Assembly (NCBI GenBank): GCA_009026175.1
Contig: WBTZ01000039.1
Location: 1-37,852 of the forward strand
Source of the DNA: Zoogloea sp.
GTDB lineage: Bacteria > Pseudomonadota > Gammaproteobacteria > Burkholderiales > Rhodocyclaceae
Reading direction: 5' to 3'
DNA: 37,852 nt
Below are positions 12,674-21,942 of the stretch, one piece after another. The translations under genes were made by a program, and so were the position numbers. Numbering within the stretch: position 1 is the first letter of the stretch; each line of letters begins with the position of its first letter. The notes under the pieces are model-generated. The model did no database searches. It was not told the origin of the DNA and saw only the letters and a program-made list of their open reading frames with translations.

Positions 12674-14724
12674 GCCTCGGGCCCGGGGCTTGGAGCCGGC
12701 TGCCGGAGTGGCGCCGGCAGCCAGCGTTGCAACATGTCGAGCAGGCAGTCCGGGTCCACCGGCTTGGGGATGAAGTCGCTCATGCCGGCGGCGAGACAGC
12801 GCGCGCGGTCTTCCGCAAAGGCATTGGCAGTCATGGCGATGATCGGCACGCCGGCGCCCAGGGGCAAGCGACGGATCCGCCGGGTGGCTTCCAGCCCGTC
12901 CATGTTGGGCATCTGCATGTCCATCAGGATCAGGTCGCAGGGGTGGCGCTCGACGCGGGCGACCGCCTGGGCGCCATCCTCGGCGACGTCCACCACAAAG
13001 CCTGCATCTTCGAGGATCAGGGTTGCCACCTCGCGGCTGATGGGTTCGTCCTCGACGAGCAGGAGACGCCTTGTTGCGGCCCCGGGGACCGACCTGCCCG
13101 GCCCGCCCGGCACAACGGACGGCGACCGCTCACCGGCAGGCTGCACCTGCTTGCGCAACCGGGCGGTAAACCAGAAGGTGCTGCCCTGCCCCAGACTACT
13201 GCTGACGCCGGCGCTGCCCCCCATCAGCCCGGCCAGGCGCCGCGTGATGGCGAGCCCCAGCCCGGTGCCACCGTACTTGCGGGTGGTGGTGTTGTCGGCC
13301 TGCTCAAAGGCGGAGAACAGCCTGGGCAGGACCTCGGAGTCGATGCCGATCCCGCTGTCCTCCACTTCAAAGCGCAGCAGTGCGCTGTCCGCCTGCTCCT
13401 CCACCACCCCGACCCGGAGGATGACCCCGCCGCTGTCGGTGAACTTGATCGCGTTGGCCACGTAGTTGAGCAGCGCCTGCAGCAGCATCGTCTGGTCGCC
13501 AAGCAGCCCGGACGGCAGCCTGCCGAGCTGTGAGCGGAGCTGAAGGTGCTTGGCGCGGGCGCGCTCTTGCAGCATCGACATGACACTGTCGAAGATGCTC
13601 TCGATGCGCAGCGGGGCCTCGGCCAGCACGACCTTGCCAGCATCGATCTTGGACAACTCGAGCACGGCGTTGATGATGTTGAGCAAGTGTTCGCTGGCGG
13701 CCTCGAGCTTGCCCATCTGGGCGCTCTGGCCGGCACTCAGGCCGCCGCGGCGGATGAGGTAGGCCATGCCGGTGATGGCGTTGAGCGGAGTGCGGATCTC
13801 GTGGCTCATGTTGGCCAGGAAGGCACTCTTGGCCACATTGGCGGCCTCGGCGGCATCCTTGGCCGTGGATAGTTCTGCCGTGCGCTTCTCGACAAGCTGC
13901 TCGAGGTGCTTGTGGTGGGCGGCGAGTTCTTCCTGGGCCTGCTTGTGGGCGGTGATGTCGCGGGTGATCGAGAGCAGGCAGGGCTCGCCGGCAAGTTCCA
14001 TGTGCGAGACGGAGAAGATGCCGCAGAACTCGCTGCCGTCCTTGCGCCGGAAGCGTGCCTCGAAGTTCAGCACGCTTGCGCCCTGGGCGATCTCCGCAAC
14101 GAAGCGCTGGCGGTCTTCCGGATTGACCCAGATGTTCAGCTCCAGCGAGGAGTGGCCAACGATCTCCTCGAAGGCATAGCCGGTCATGTCGACAAAAGCC
14201 CGGTTGACGTCGAGGTAGCGCCCCTCCCTGAGGGAGGTGATGGCGATGGCATCCAGGTTGGTCTGGAAGGTCGTGCGGTAGCGCATCTCGCTTTCTTCCA
14301 GCGCCCGCCGCGACTCGACGATGTCGCTGATGTCGCGGAAATACCAGACCCGCCCCAGGTACAGCCCCTCCGCGCTGCACAGGGCATGGGAGTGCCGCTT
14401 GAGGGTGCGGCCGTCCTTCAGCCGGATCTCGCAGCTATCGACGAGTTCGGGATTGGCGTAGAGCTCCCGGACGCGCCGCCGGAACGGTTCGGGCTCGGCC
14501 ACCTGCGCGGTGACCCGCATCAGGAAGGGATCGTCGGGCTGGTTGACCAGATCCTCCAGGGAGCCGGCCGGGCGGGTGATCTGCCAGATCGAAAAGAAAC
14601 GCTCGTTGACAGAGACCACACGGTCGTTCTCATTGACAACCAGGATGCCGTCGGGCGCTTCGTCGAGAATTGCCTTGTGCAATGAAGCACGAAACTCATC
14701 CCCATGTCTGCTCACTGTGCCCAT
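12670..14724 (-). CDS. Soluble PAS-PAS hybrid histidine kinase with receiver
   Basis: A 684-aa protein without membrane helices, so cytosolic. A Shine-Dalgarno AGAGGAGC lies 11 bases before ATG 14724. PAS1 spans about 15-135 and PAS2 about 150-270 ([20 protein letters not shown], then [16 protein letters not shown]). A coiled linker and HisKA domain (H308 in [12 protein letters not shown]) follow, then an ATPase domain ([24 protein letters not shown]) and a receiver (about 545-665) with D602 in [12 protein letters not shown]. There is no HPt. The kinase core closely resembles that of the MASE3 kinase at 6266, down to the AFAEDRARC segment in the receiver, so the two are probably paralogues. 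Candidate -10 TACAAT lies at 14772-14767 on this strand. The ligand is unknown. Confidence 0.88.
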   Translation of the reverse strand: MGTVSRHGDEFRASLHKAILDEAPDGILVVNENDRVVSVNERFFSIWQITRPAGSLEDLVNQPDDPFLMRVTAQVAEPEPFRRRVRELYANPELVDSCEIRLKDGRTLKRHSHALCSAEGLYLGRVWYFRDISDIVESRRALEESEMRYRTTFQTNLDAIAITSLREGRYLDVNRAFVDMTGYAFEEIVGHSSLELNIWVNPEDRQRFVAEIAQGASVLNFEARFRRKDGSEFCGIFSVSHMELAGEPCLLSITRDITAHKQAQEELAAHHKHLEQLVEKRTAELSTAKDAAEAANVAKSAFLANMSHEIRTPLNAITGMAYLIRRGGLSAGQSAQMGKLEAASEHLLNIINAVLELSKIDAGKVVLAEAPLRIESIFDSVMSMLQERARAKHLQLRSQLGRLPSGLLGDQTMLLQALLNYVANAIKFTDSGGVILRVGVVEEQADSALLRFEVEDSGIGIDSEVLPRLFSAFEQADNTTTRKYGGTGLGLAITRRLAGLMGGSAGVSSSLGQGSTFWFTARLRKQVQPAGERSPSVVPGGPGRSVPGAATRRLLLVEDEPISREVATLILEDAGFVVDVAEDGAQAVARVERHPCDLILMDMQMPNMDGLEATRRIRRLPLGAGVPIIAMTANAFAEDRARCLAAGMSDFIPKPVDPDCLLDMLQRWLPAPLRQPAPSPGPEA

Positions 14725-14881
14725 GACAGCCGTTGCTCCTCTGCGGCCTCATATGTTCTGCCCACGATTGTAACCAGTTTGCAGCATGACACTGCGGCAC
14801 AATGCACGACGATGGTGCTCAAGGCGACCCCAGGCATGCTTTCTGCATTTCCGGCATGGCAGTCCCTGCTGTACAACAAAG

Positions 14882-14896
14882 CGGCAATTCTTGCCG
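14882..14896 (+). promoter_or_regulatory. Stem-loop just before the Shine-Dalgarno of the 257-aa gene
   Basis: CGGCAA-TTC-TTGCCG is a perfect 6-bp stem with a 3-base loop, followed after AAAA by the strong Shine-Dalgarno GGAGG (14901-14905) and the ATG at 14912. It sits where it could stabilise the mRNA 5' end or affect ribosome loading. I see no matching motif elsewhere in the window. Confidence 0.35.
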
Positions 14897-14911
14897 AAAA
14901 GGAGGCAAAAA

Positions 14912-15685
14912 ATGGACATCCGGAACGTCGGCACCCCCATCACGGCCAGCCAGCGCCGCAGCTACCGGGAGACACCGGACAGCAGCTTCTACGCGGCCTA
15001 CCAGGCGGCCTTCCAGGCGCAGCAAGGGAAAGGCCGCGACGCCACCACGGCGGATGAGGCGCGTGCCCTCGCAGACGTCCTCGGCACGACACACCGCGAA
15101 CTGTCGGCCATGCGGGGCGTGAGCACCGAAAGCCAGGCCACTTACGCCTCGGTGCTGAACAAGGCTTACAGCGCGGGGGGGCTCGGCAACGCCCGCCAGT
15201 TCCTCGCCACGCTGTCCGCGCTCGAGATGGATGCCGTGCGCCAGAACCACTGCCTCGCCGGTCCGATCGACACCGCATCCCTCAGCGAGGAAGGCGCGGC
15301 CAACCTGCTCCTGCCCGAGGGCTACAGCGTGGATCTGAATCGCGACGGGATCGACGAGGTGGGGGCCGCGCGCACGGCCCACTTCCCGCCCCGGGATGCC
15401 CCGGACGCCTTCAAGGAAGCCTGGTTCCAGGCCACCGCCGGCATGGACGAGGGCAGCATGATGACCTACGGCCTGATGATGCACGACGCCGTCTACGGCA
15501 TGCAGATCGACGGGCAGAGCCAGGGCTCGCGCTATGCGGTGGACAGCCTGGACAGCTACCGGCAGATCATCAGCGACTACCTGGCCTCGCTCGAAGCCAA
15601 CAAGGGTTTCCTGGCGGACGGGCAGTATGCCCGCGACAAGGACTTCTTCACCCGGCTGCAGGCATTGCTGGCGGCGGCGCGCTGA
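14912..15685 (+). CDS. Hypothetical 257-aa protein with an EF-hand-like loop
   Basis: I do not recognise this gene. The start ATG 14912 (MDIRNVGTPI) is set by a GGAGG Shine-Dalgarno seven bases upstream. The frame is open further up but looks non-coding there. There is no signal peptide or membrane helix. Residues 141-149 read DLNRDGIDE, matching the DxNxDGxxE start of calcium-binding EF-hand or dockerin loops. There is one cysteine (NHCLAG). The protein is rich in Ala, Asp and Tyr with two predicted helical regions (about 15-90 and 190-257). Its last 38 bases overlap the end of the convergent AdeS-like kinase gene. Possible roles include a secreted or substrate protein linked to the neighbouring kinases, but nothing in the sequence supports a specific one. 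Confidence 0.75.
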   Translation: MDIRNVGTPITASQRRSYRETPDSSFYAAYQAAFQAQQGKGRDATTADEARALADVLGTTHRELSAMRGVSTESQATYASVLNKAYSAGGLGNARQFLATLSALEMDAVRQNHCLAGPIDTASLSEEGAANLLLPEGYSVDLNRDGIDEVGAARTAHFPPRDAPDAFKEAWFQATAGMDEGSMMTYGLMMHDAVYGMQIDGQSQGSRYAVDSLDSYRQIISDYLASLEANKGFLADGQYARDKDFFTRLQALLAAAR

Positions 15686-16775
15686 GGCCATCCGGGCGTG
15701 CTGCCGCGTGGCACGGAATGGAAAGCGTGAAGCGGGTGCCGCCACCGGCCGCCGCGACGCATCCGACCCGGCCGCCGTGGGCATGCACGATGGCGCGGAC
15801 GATGGCCAGCCCCAACCCGCTGCCGCCGCTGTGGCGGGCGCGGGAGTCATCACCCCGCACGAAGGCCTCGAAGATATGGGCGGCGACCTCGTCGGGGATC
15901 CCCGGCCCGTCGTCCTCGATGCCGAGGCTGAACTCCCCGCCATCGCATTCGGCCCGGATGCGCAGCCCGCCCGGCTGGGCATAGCGGCGCGCGTTCTCGA
16001 GCAGGGCGATCACCACCTGCCGGATGCGGGCCACATCGCATTCGACCCCGCAGGCGGGGGGTAGCTGCACGTCCAAGGCAAGCTGCGCGGCGCGCAGGTC
16101 CGGCTCGACCAGTTGCACGGTGGCGCGGATCTCTGTGGACAGGTCGACCGTCTCGGTGCGCAGGCTGAGGTGGCCGCTGTCGGCGAGGCTCAGCACGCGC
16201 AAGTCCTCGATCAGGCGGGACAAGCCCTCGACCTGGGCGAGGAGGCTGCGGAACAAGGCCTCGTCGGGCTGGAACACACCCTCGGCGAGGCCCTGCAGGC
16301 GCCCCCGCAGGATGGTCACGGGCGTGCGCAGCTCGTGGGCGATCGCCGCATTCCAGGTGACCAGCTCGCCGGTCATGCGCTGCAGGCGCTCGGCCATGGA
16401 GTTGAAGTCCTCCACCAGCGCCGAGGCTTCGCCAGGGGAACGGTCCTCGGCATGGGCCCGCGCATCCAGATCGCCATGGGCGAGCCGCCGCACGCTCTCC
16501 GTCACCGAGTTGAGGGGCTGGATGACACGCCGGGAGAAGCGGGTCGCCGTATGCACCGCCAGCGCCAGCCCCAGCAGCGTGATGGTCGCGATGAGGATCC
16601 ACTCCGACGTGGTCGGCGGCCAGCTGTCCACGCTGGGCGAGACCAGGGACGGGTTGAGCTTCATCGCGATGGCGTAGAACATGTAGAAGCTGACATGAAG
16701 CAGCAGCATCACGCTGAGGGCCATCGCCGACATGGACAGGACGAGTTGCCGGCTCAGGCCGGAGCGGCTCGTCAC
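15648..16775 (-). CDS. HAMP sensor histidine kinase, AdeS/BaeS-like
   Basis: A 375-aa orthodox kinase. It has an N-terminal membrane helix (about 10-35), a short periplasmic loop, a second helix (about 58-80), a HAMP domain (about 80-135), HisKA with H147 in AHELRTP, and HATPase with N box LLENARRYA, G1 DDGPGIP and G2 GSGLGLAI. The start codon is GTG 16775, overlapping the TGA of the response regulator gene (GTGA), so the two are coupled. The size, HAMP layout and place next to an RND operon resemble Acinetobacter AdeS. It should phosphorylate the AdeR-like regulator in response to an unknown envelope signal. The last 38 bases overlap the convergent 257-aa gene. Confidence 0.88.
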   Translation of the reverse strand: MTSRSGLSRQLVLSMSAMALSVMLLLHVSFYMFYAIAMKLNPSLVSPSVDSWPPTTSEWILIATITLLGLALAVHTATRFSRRVIQPLNSVTESVRRLAHGDLDARAHAEDRSPGEASALVEDFNSMAERLQRMTGELVTWNAAIAHELRTPVTILRGRLQGLAEGVFQPDEALFRSLLAQVEGLSRLIEDLRVLSLADSGHLSLRTETVDLSTEIRATVQLVEPDLRAAQLALDVQLPPACGVECDVARIRQVVIALLENARRYAQPGGLRIRAECDGGEFSLGIEDDGPGIPDEVAAHIFEAFVRGDDSRARHSGGSGLGLAIVRAIVHAHGGRVGCVAAAGGGTRFTLSIPCHAAARPDGLSAPPPAMPAAG

Positions 16776-17506
16776 GCGATGTCCTCGAGGCGGTAGCCGA
16801 CCCCGCGCAGGCTCACCGGCATGCCCTGGACGGCGGCCTCCTCCAGCTTCCTGCGCAGCTTGCTGATGTGGCTGTCCACCGTCCGCTCGAGCACCTCGCC
16901 CTCCGGCAGGCAGGCCGCGATCAGCTCGCTGCGGCTGAACACCCGGCGCGGAGCCCTGGCGAGGTGGGCGAGGATGCGGAACTCGGTCAGGGTCAGGCTC
17001 AGCACCTGGCGTGACGCCTCCTGCGCCACCACCGCAACCCGGAAGGCTTCCAGGTCGATCTCCAGCGGCCCGACCCGCAGCACCTCGAGGCGATCCTGCT
17101 CGACACGCAGGGTCCGGCGCAGCACGGCCCGCACCCTGGCGGCAACCTCGGCCGGGTTGAAGGGCTTCACCACGTAGTCGTCGGCTCCGATACGCAAGGC
17201 CATCAGCTTGTCGATGTCATGGTCGTGGGCCGTCACCATGATCACCGGCGTCTGCCCCCGCGCCCTCACCTCGGACAAGACCTGCCAGCCGTCGACCCGG
17301 GGCATCTGCACATCGAGCAGCAGGAGATCGGGCTTCAGGGCCAGGTGCATCTCGAGCGCCGCCCGGCCATCCGCCGCCCAGGCCGCCCGGATGCCTTCCC
17401 GCGCCAGGTAGGCCTTGAGGATGTCGACGATCTCCGGTTCATCCTCCGCAATCAGCACCAATGCCTGGGCTTCCGCCCCTGTACTGCGCTCGAAAGCGTG
17501 GCTCAT
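16772..17506 (-). CDS. OmpR/PhoB-family response regulator, AdeR/BaeR-like
   Basis: A 244-aa regulator. The frame is open to 17647, but ATG 17506 (MSHAFERST) with GGGGAC a few bases upstream fits the family length, and the extra 47 residues look non-coding. The receiver domain (about 15-130) has D65 in LLLLDVQMP, the acidic pair in AEDEPE and the lysine in VVKPF. The C-terminal winged helix (about 145-240) has the typical LTLTEFRILAHLA and RTVDSHISKLRRKL segments. It is divergent from the MFP-RND-OMF efflux operon and translationally coupled to the kinase gene, so it most likely activates that operon by binding in the 139-base gap. That is inferred from the AdeRS-AdeABC layout. Confidence 0.88.
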   Translation of the reverse strand: MSHAFERSTGAEAQALVLIAEDEPEIVDILKAYLAREGIRAAWAADGRAALEMHLALKPDLLLLDVQMPRVDGWQVLSEVRARGQTPVIMVTAHDHDIDKLMALRIGADDYVVKPFNPAEVAARVRAVLRRTLRVEQDRLEVLRVGPLEIDLEAFRVAVVAQEASRQVLSLTLTEFRILAHLARAPRRVFSRSELIAACLPEGEVLERTVDSHISKLRRKLEEAAVQGMPVSLRGVGYRLEDIA

Positions 17507-17534
17507 GTACGTCCCCGCGCGAAATTGAGGCTCA

Positions 17535-17553
17535 TCTCCATCGTTTCTCCATC
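17535..17553. promoter_or_regulatory. Candidate AdeR-like operator: 11-bp-spaced direct repeat
   Basis: TCTCCATC occurs at 17535-17542 and again at 17546-17553, one helical turn apart, in the gap between the regulator gene and the efflux operon. OmpR-family regulators usually bind such direct half-sites spaced about 10-11 bp apart. The repeat lies about 30 bases from the regulator start and 93 bases from the MFP start. No convincing sigma-70 hexamers are seen nearby. Confidence 0.5.
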
Positions 17554-17645
17554 TTGATCCCGCTAAAGCCCAACACTCGGCGCCTAGTCTTGCGATTTTA
17601 CATTCGGCTGGCCCCACGCCCACCGGGGCCGGTCTCCGATACGCC

Positions 17646-18797
17646 ATGAAATCCGCAAGTCTGCTTCAACTCATTCCTCTGCTCGGCGCAGGGGCCGTGC
17701 TTGCCGCGTGCACGCAGGACGAGGCGCTTCCCCCACCGCCGGAGGCCGCCCTGGTCTCCACCACCCGCGTGGCGGCAAGCTCCGTCCGCCTGGAAGACGA
17801 ACTCCCCGGGCGGGTTGCCGCCATGCGCAGCGCCGAGATCCGCCCCCAGGTGGGCGGCATCGTGCAGAAGCGGCTCTTCGAGCAAGGCGCCGAAGTCCGC
17901 GAGGGGCAGCCCCTGTTCCAGATCAACCCCGCTCCCTTCAAGGCCGAGGTGGATAGTGCGGACGCGGCGCTGAAGCGCGCCATGACCGCACTGGAGCGCG
18001 CCAGACTGCAGGTCGAACGCCTTGAGCCCCTGGTCGAGGCCGACGCGGTGAGCCGCCAGCTCTACGACGACGCCGTGTCCCAGCGCAACCAGGCGGCGGC
18101 AGACGTCGCCCAGGCCCGCGCAACGCTGGCCCGCAGGCAACTCGACCTGGGCTTTGCCACCATCCGCGCCCCGATCTCAGGGCGGATCGGCGAGGAGATG
18201 GTGACGGAGGGTGCCCTGGTGAGCACCACGGATACGGCCCCCATGGCGCGTGTCCAGCAGATCGACCAGGTGTACGTGGACGTGCGCCAGCCCGCCTCGA
18301 TGCTCGAAACCTTGCGCAAGTCGGCAGGCCGCCCGAGCGCCGCGGACGGCCGCGCGGTGATCCTGGATGCCCAGGGCAAGCCCTATCCGGTCAAGGGCGA
18401 GATCCTGTTCTCCGGGATCAACGTGGACGCCGGCACCGGCGACGTGGTGCTGCGGATCCGCGTCGAGAACACGGGGCGGCACTTGCTGCCCGGCATGTAT
18501 GTGCGCGCCCGGGTGCCGCAGGGCGGGGCGACCGAGGGGATCCTTGCCCCCCAGCAGGCGATCGTCCGGGCCGGCGACGGCCTGAGCCGCGTGTGGGTCA
18601 TCGACGGGGACGGCAAGGCGCGCCAGCACGCCGTCCAGCTCGGCAAGGTGGTGGACGGCCACTACCTTGTCTCGAGCGGCCTGAAGGCCGGCGACAAGCT
18701 GGTCGTGGAAGGGCTGGATCGCATCAAGGATGGGGATGGTGTCACCGAGCAGGCCTGGAAGGGCGCGCGCCCCCCCGCCTCCCAGGCCGCCCGCTGA
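17646..18797 (+). CDS. RND efflux periplasmic adaptor (membrane-fusion) lipoprotein
   Basis: A 383-aa AcrA/MexA/AdeA-type adaptor. The signal peptide ends in the lipobox VLAAC with lipidated C22, so it is anchored to the inner membrane facing the periplasm. The domain order is the usual one: barrel-sandwich/lipoyl half (RPQVGGIVQKRLFEQGAEVREGQ at about 75-95), a coiled-coil hairpin (about 105-170), the second lipoyl half (ATIRAPISGRIG), a beta barrel (about 215-300, LLPGMYVRARV) and a membrane-proximal domain. It links the RND pump at 18811 to the outer-membrane factor at 21943. The RND gene starts 13 bases after its stop. No strong Shine-Dalgarno is visible at the ATG. Confidence 0.93.
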   Translation: MKSASLLQLIPLLGAGAVLAACTQDEALPPPPEAALVSTTRVAASSVRLEDELPGRVAAMRSAEIRPQVGGIVQKRLFEQGAEVREGQPLFQINPAPFKAEVDSADAALKRAMTALERARLQVERLEPLVEADAVSRQLYDDAVSQRNQAAADVAQARATLARRQLDLGFATIRAPISGRIGEEMVTEGALVSTTDTAPMARVQQIDQVYVDVRQPASMLETLRKSAGRPSAADGRAVILDAQGKPYPVKGEILFSGINVDAGTGDVVLRIRVENTGRHLLPGMYVRARVPQGGATEGILAPQQAIVRAGDGLSRVWVIDGDGKARQHAVQLGKVVDGHYLVSSGLKAGDKLVVEGLDRIKDGDGVTEQAWKGARPPASQAAR

Positions 18798-18810
18798 GGA
18801 AGGATCGAAC

Positions 18811-21800
18811 ATGCCCTCTTTCTTCATCAAACGACCCGTGTTCGCGTGGGTCGTGGCCCTCTTCATCATCCTGCTCGGCCTCATCGCCATCCCGCAGCTG
18901 CCGATTGCCCGCTACCCCACCGTGGCGCCCCCGACGGTGAGCATCTACGCGGCCTACCCCGGGGCCACCCCGCAAACGATGAATGACGCGGTGGTCGGCC
19001 TCATCGAACGGGAGCTGTCGAGCGTCAAGAACCTGCTTTACTTCGAATCCGCGACCGACACCTCCGGCAGCGCGGAGATCCGGATCACCTTCAAGCCCGG
19101 CACCCACCCGGAGCTGGCACAGGTGGACGTGCAGAACCGCATCAAGACCATCGAGCCGCGGCTGCCGGCGGTGGTCCGCCAGAACGGGCTCAAGTTCGAA
19201 TCCGCGGCATCGTCCTTCCTGATGATCGTGGGCTTGAAGGCCTCCAACGGGCAGTACGACGAGGTGGCGCTGAGCGATTACCTCGCACGCAACGTGATCG
19301 AGGAGCTGCGGCGCATCGAGGGCGTCGGGCGGGTCCAGCTGTTCGGCTCGGAACGGGCCATGCGCATCTGGGTGGATCCGGCCCGGCTCCTCTCCTACCA
19401 GCTTTCGATGGGTGACCTGAGCGATGCGATCACCCGCCAGAACGCGCAGATCGCCCCCGGGCGCGTGGGCGGCGCACCGACGCTGGCCGGGCAGCGGGTG
19501 ACCATTCCGGTGACGGTGCAGGGGCAGTTGCAGACTCCGGAGCAGTTCGCGGCGATCGTATTGAAGGCCACGCCCGACGGGTCCAAGGTCGTGCTCGGCG
19601 ATATCGCGCGGATCGAGCTCGGCGCGCAGACGTATGCCGAGTCCATCCGCGAGAACGGACAGCCCGGTTCGGCGCTGGGGGTGCAGCTGGCGCCGGGGGC
19701 CAACGCGGTGCGTACCGCCGCGGCGGTCCGGGCGCGCCTGGAAGAGTTGTCCGCGTCCATGCCCAGCGGGATCAGCTACTCCGTCCCCTTCGATACCGCA
19801 CCCTTCGTGCAGATATCCATCGAGCAAGTCGCCCAGACCCTGCTGGAGGCGATGGTGCTGGTGTTCCTGGTGATGTACCTGTTCCTCCAGAACATCCGCT
19901 ATACGCTGATTCCCGCGATCGTCGCGCCGATCGCCCTGCTCGGCACCTTCGCCGTGATGCTGGTGACCGGCTTTTCGATCAACGTGCTGACCATGTTCGG
20001 GATGGTGCTGGCGATCGGCATCATCGTGGATGACGCCATCGTGGTGGTGGAGAACGTCGAGCGGCTCATGGTGCAGGAAGGCCTGTCCCCGCGGGAGGCG
20101 ACACTCAAGGCCATGAAGGAGATCACCGGCGCGGTGGTCGGCATCACCCTGGTGCTGATCGCGGTGTTCATCCCCATGGCCTTCGCCAGCGGTTCGGTGG
20201 GAGTCATCTACCGCCAGTTCTCCCTGTCGATGGCGGTGGCCATCCTGTTCTCGGCCTTCCTCGCCCTCAGCCTGACACCCGCCCTGTGCGCCACCCTGCT
20301 CAAGCCGGTGACCGGACATGCACAGGCCAAGGGCTTCTTCGGCGGCTTCAACCGGGGTTTCGGCCGCATGACGGAGCGCTACGGCCACGGTGTGCTGGGC
20401 CTGGTGAAGCGGAGTGGCCGGGTCATGGTGGTCTTCGCCGCCCTCGTCGCCACCCTGGCGGTCGGCCTGGCCCGCTTGCCGTCGGCCTTTCTCCCCGAGG
20501 AGGATCAGGGCTATTTCATGACCTCGATCCAGCTGCCCTCGGATGCCACCACCGAACGCACCCTGGAAGTGGTCAAGACCTTCGAGGCCCACGCGGCAAC
20601 CCGTCCCGGCATCACGTCGACCCAGTCCATCCTCGGCTTCAGCTTCTCCGGCGCCGGCCCCAACGCAGGCATCATCTTTTCCAACATGAAGGGCTGGGAC
20701 CAGCGCGACGGTGCCACGGCGCAGGAAGAGGTGGCGCTGGCCCACAACGCGATGGCGCGTACGCCGGAAGGCATGGTGATGAACCTGATGCCGCCGGCCA
20801 TCGAGGAGCTGGGCACCTCGTCCGGCTTCAGCATGCGCCTCCAGGATCGGGCCAACCAGGACTTCGGCGCCCTGATGAAGGCGCAGGAAGCCTTGCTGGC
20901 AATGGCCGCCCAGGATCCCGCCATCGCGCTGGCCTACCCGGAGGGGCTCGCCCCCGGCACCAACGTCCGCCTGGACATCGACCGGCAGAAAGCCGAGGCG
21001 CTGGGCGTGTCCTTCGCCAGCATCAGCGACACCCTGTCCACCGCCATGGGCTCCCTCTACGTCAATGACTTTCCCAATGCAGGACGCATGCAGCAGGTGA
21101 TCATCCAGGCCGACGCCCGGGCGCGCATGCAGGTGGAGGACATCCTCAAGCTGTATGTCCGCAACAACGTGGGCGGCATGGTCCCCCTCCGCGAAGTGGT
21201 GACCCCGGTGTGGACCGATGCGCCGCTGCAGCTGGTGCGCTACAAGGGTTACCCTGCGGTCCGCATCGCGGGGAGTTCGGCGCCGGGGGTTTCGAGCGGC
21301 GAGGCGATGGCCGCCATGGAAGCTCTGGTAAAGCGGCTGCCGCCGGGATTCGCGGTCGAGTGGACGGGGCAATCCCTCCAGGAGCGCGAGTCGGCCGCCC
21401 AGGCGCCGCTGCTGATGGCGCTGTCCACCCTGGTTGTCTTCCTGGTGCTGGCGGCGCTCTACGAGAGCTGGGCCATTCCCCTGTCGGTGATGCTGGTCGT
21501 CCCGCTGGGGCTGATCGGGGCGGTGCTGGCGGTGAGCCTGCGCGGGATGCCCAACGACGTGTTCTTCAAGGTCGGGATGATCACCGTCATCGGCCTCTCC
21601 GCCAAGAACGCGATCCTGATCATCGAGTTCGCCAAGCAGCTGCGCGAGCAGGGCATGAGCCTGATCGACGCCGCCGTGGAGGCCTCGCGGCTCCGGCTGC
21701 GCCCGATCCTGATGACCTCCCTGGCCTTTGCGCTGGGCGTGGTGCCCCTGATGCTGGCCAGCGGCGCCAGCGCGGAGACCCAGCACGCCATCGGCACCGG

Positions 21801-21939
21801 CGTATTCGGTGGAATGGTCACGGCAACGCTGCTGGCCGTGTTCTTCGTTCCCGTCTTCTTCGTTTTTGTCCTGGGGTTCCAGGCGCGCCTGCCGGGACGT
21901 CGCGGCAGCCTGCCCCGGACGAGCCCCGGAGAGAGTTGA
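18811..21939 (+). CDS. RND multidrug efflux pump (HAE-1 family, AcrB/MexB/AdeB-like)
   Basis: A 1042-aa inner-membrane transporter. The start is ATG 18811 (MPSFFIKRPVFAWV), 7 bases after the Shine-Dalgarno AGGAAGGA. The N-terminus and the twelve-helix layout with two large periplasmic loops (about residues 30-330 and 560-870) match AcrB. The proton-relay residues are present: D407 and D408 in IIVDDAIVVVENVE, at the same numbers as E. coli AcrB, and K932 in SAKNAILIIEFAK. The pump should export hydrophobic drugs, solvents or aromatic compounds in exchange for protons. Its place near phenol-degradation genes makes solvent export plausible but unproven. The OMF gene starts 3 bases after its stop. 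Confidence 0.95.
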   Translation: MPSFFIKRPVFAWVVALFIILLGLIAIPQLPIARYPTVAPPTVSIYAAYPGATPQTMNDAVVGLIERELSSVKNLLYFESATDTSGSAEIRITFKPGTHPELAQVDVQNRIKTIEPRLPAVVRQNGLKFESAASSFLMIVGLKASNGQYDEVALSDYLARNVIEELRRIEGVGRVQLFGSERAMRIWVDPARLLSYQLSMGDLSDAITRQNAQIAPGRVGGAPTLAGQRVTIPVTVQGQLQTPEQFAAIVLKATPDGSKVVLGDIARIELGAQTYAESIRENGQPGSALGVQLAPGANAVRTAAAVRARLEELSASMPSGISYSVPFDTAPFVQISIEQVAQTLLEAMVLVFLVMYLFLQNIRYTLIPAIVAPIALLGTFAVMLVTGFSINVLTMFGMVLAIGIIVDDAIVVVENVERLMVQEGLSPREATLKAMKEITGAVVGITLVLIAVFIPMAFASGSVGVIYRQFSLSMAVAILFSAFLALSLTPALCATLLKPVTGHAQAKGFFGGFNRGFGRMTERYGHGVLGLVKRSGRVMVVFAALVATLAVGLARLPSAFLPEEDQGYFMTSIQLPSDATTERTLEVVKTFEAHAATRPGITSTQSILGFSFSGAGPNAGIIFSNMKGWDQRDGATAQEEVALAHNAMARTPEGMVMNLMPPAIEELGTSSGFSMRLQDRANQDFGALMKAQEALLAMAAQDPAIALAYPEGLAPGTNVRLDIDRQKAEALGVSFASISDTLSTAMGSLYVNDFPNAGRMQQVIIQADARARMQVEDILKLYVRNNVGGMVPLREVVTPVWTDAPLQLVRYKGYPAVRIAGSSAPGVSSGEAMAAMEALVKRLPPGFAVEWTGQSLQERESAAQAPLLMALSTLVVFLVLAALYESWAIPLSVMLVVPLGLIGAVLAVSLRGMPNDVFFKVGMITVIGLSAKNAILIIEFAKQLREQGMSLIDAAVEASRLRLRPILMTSLAFALGVVPLMLASGASAETQHAIGTGVFGGMVTATLLAVFFVPVFFVFVLGFQARLPGRRGSLPRTSPGES

Positions 21940-21942
21940 GCC

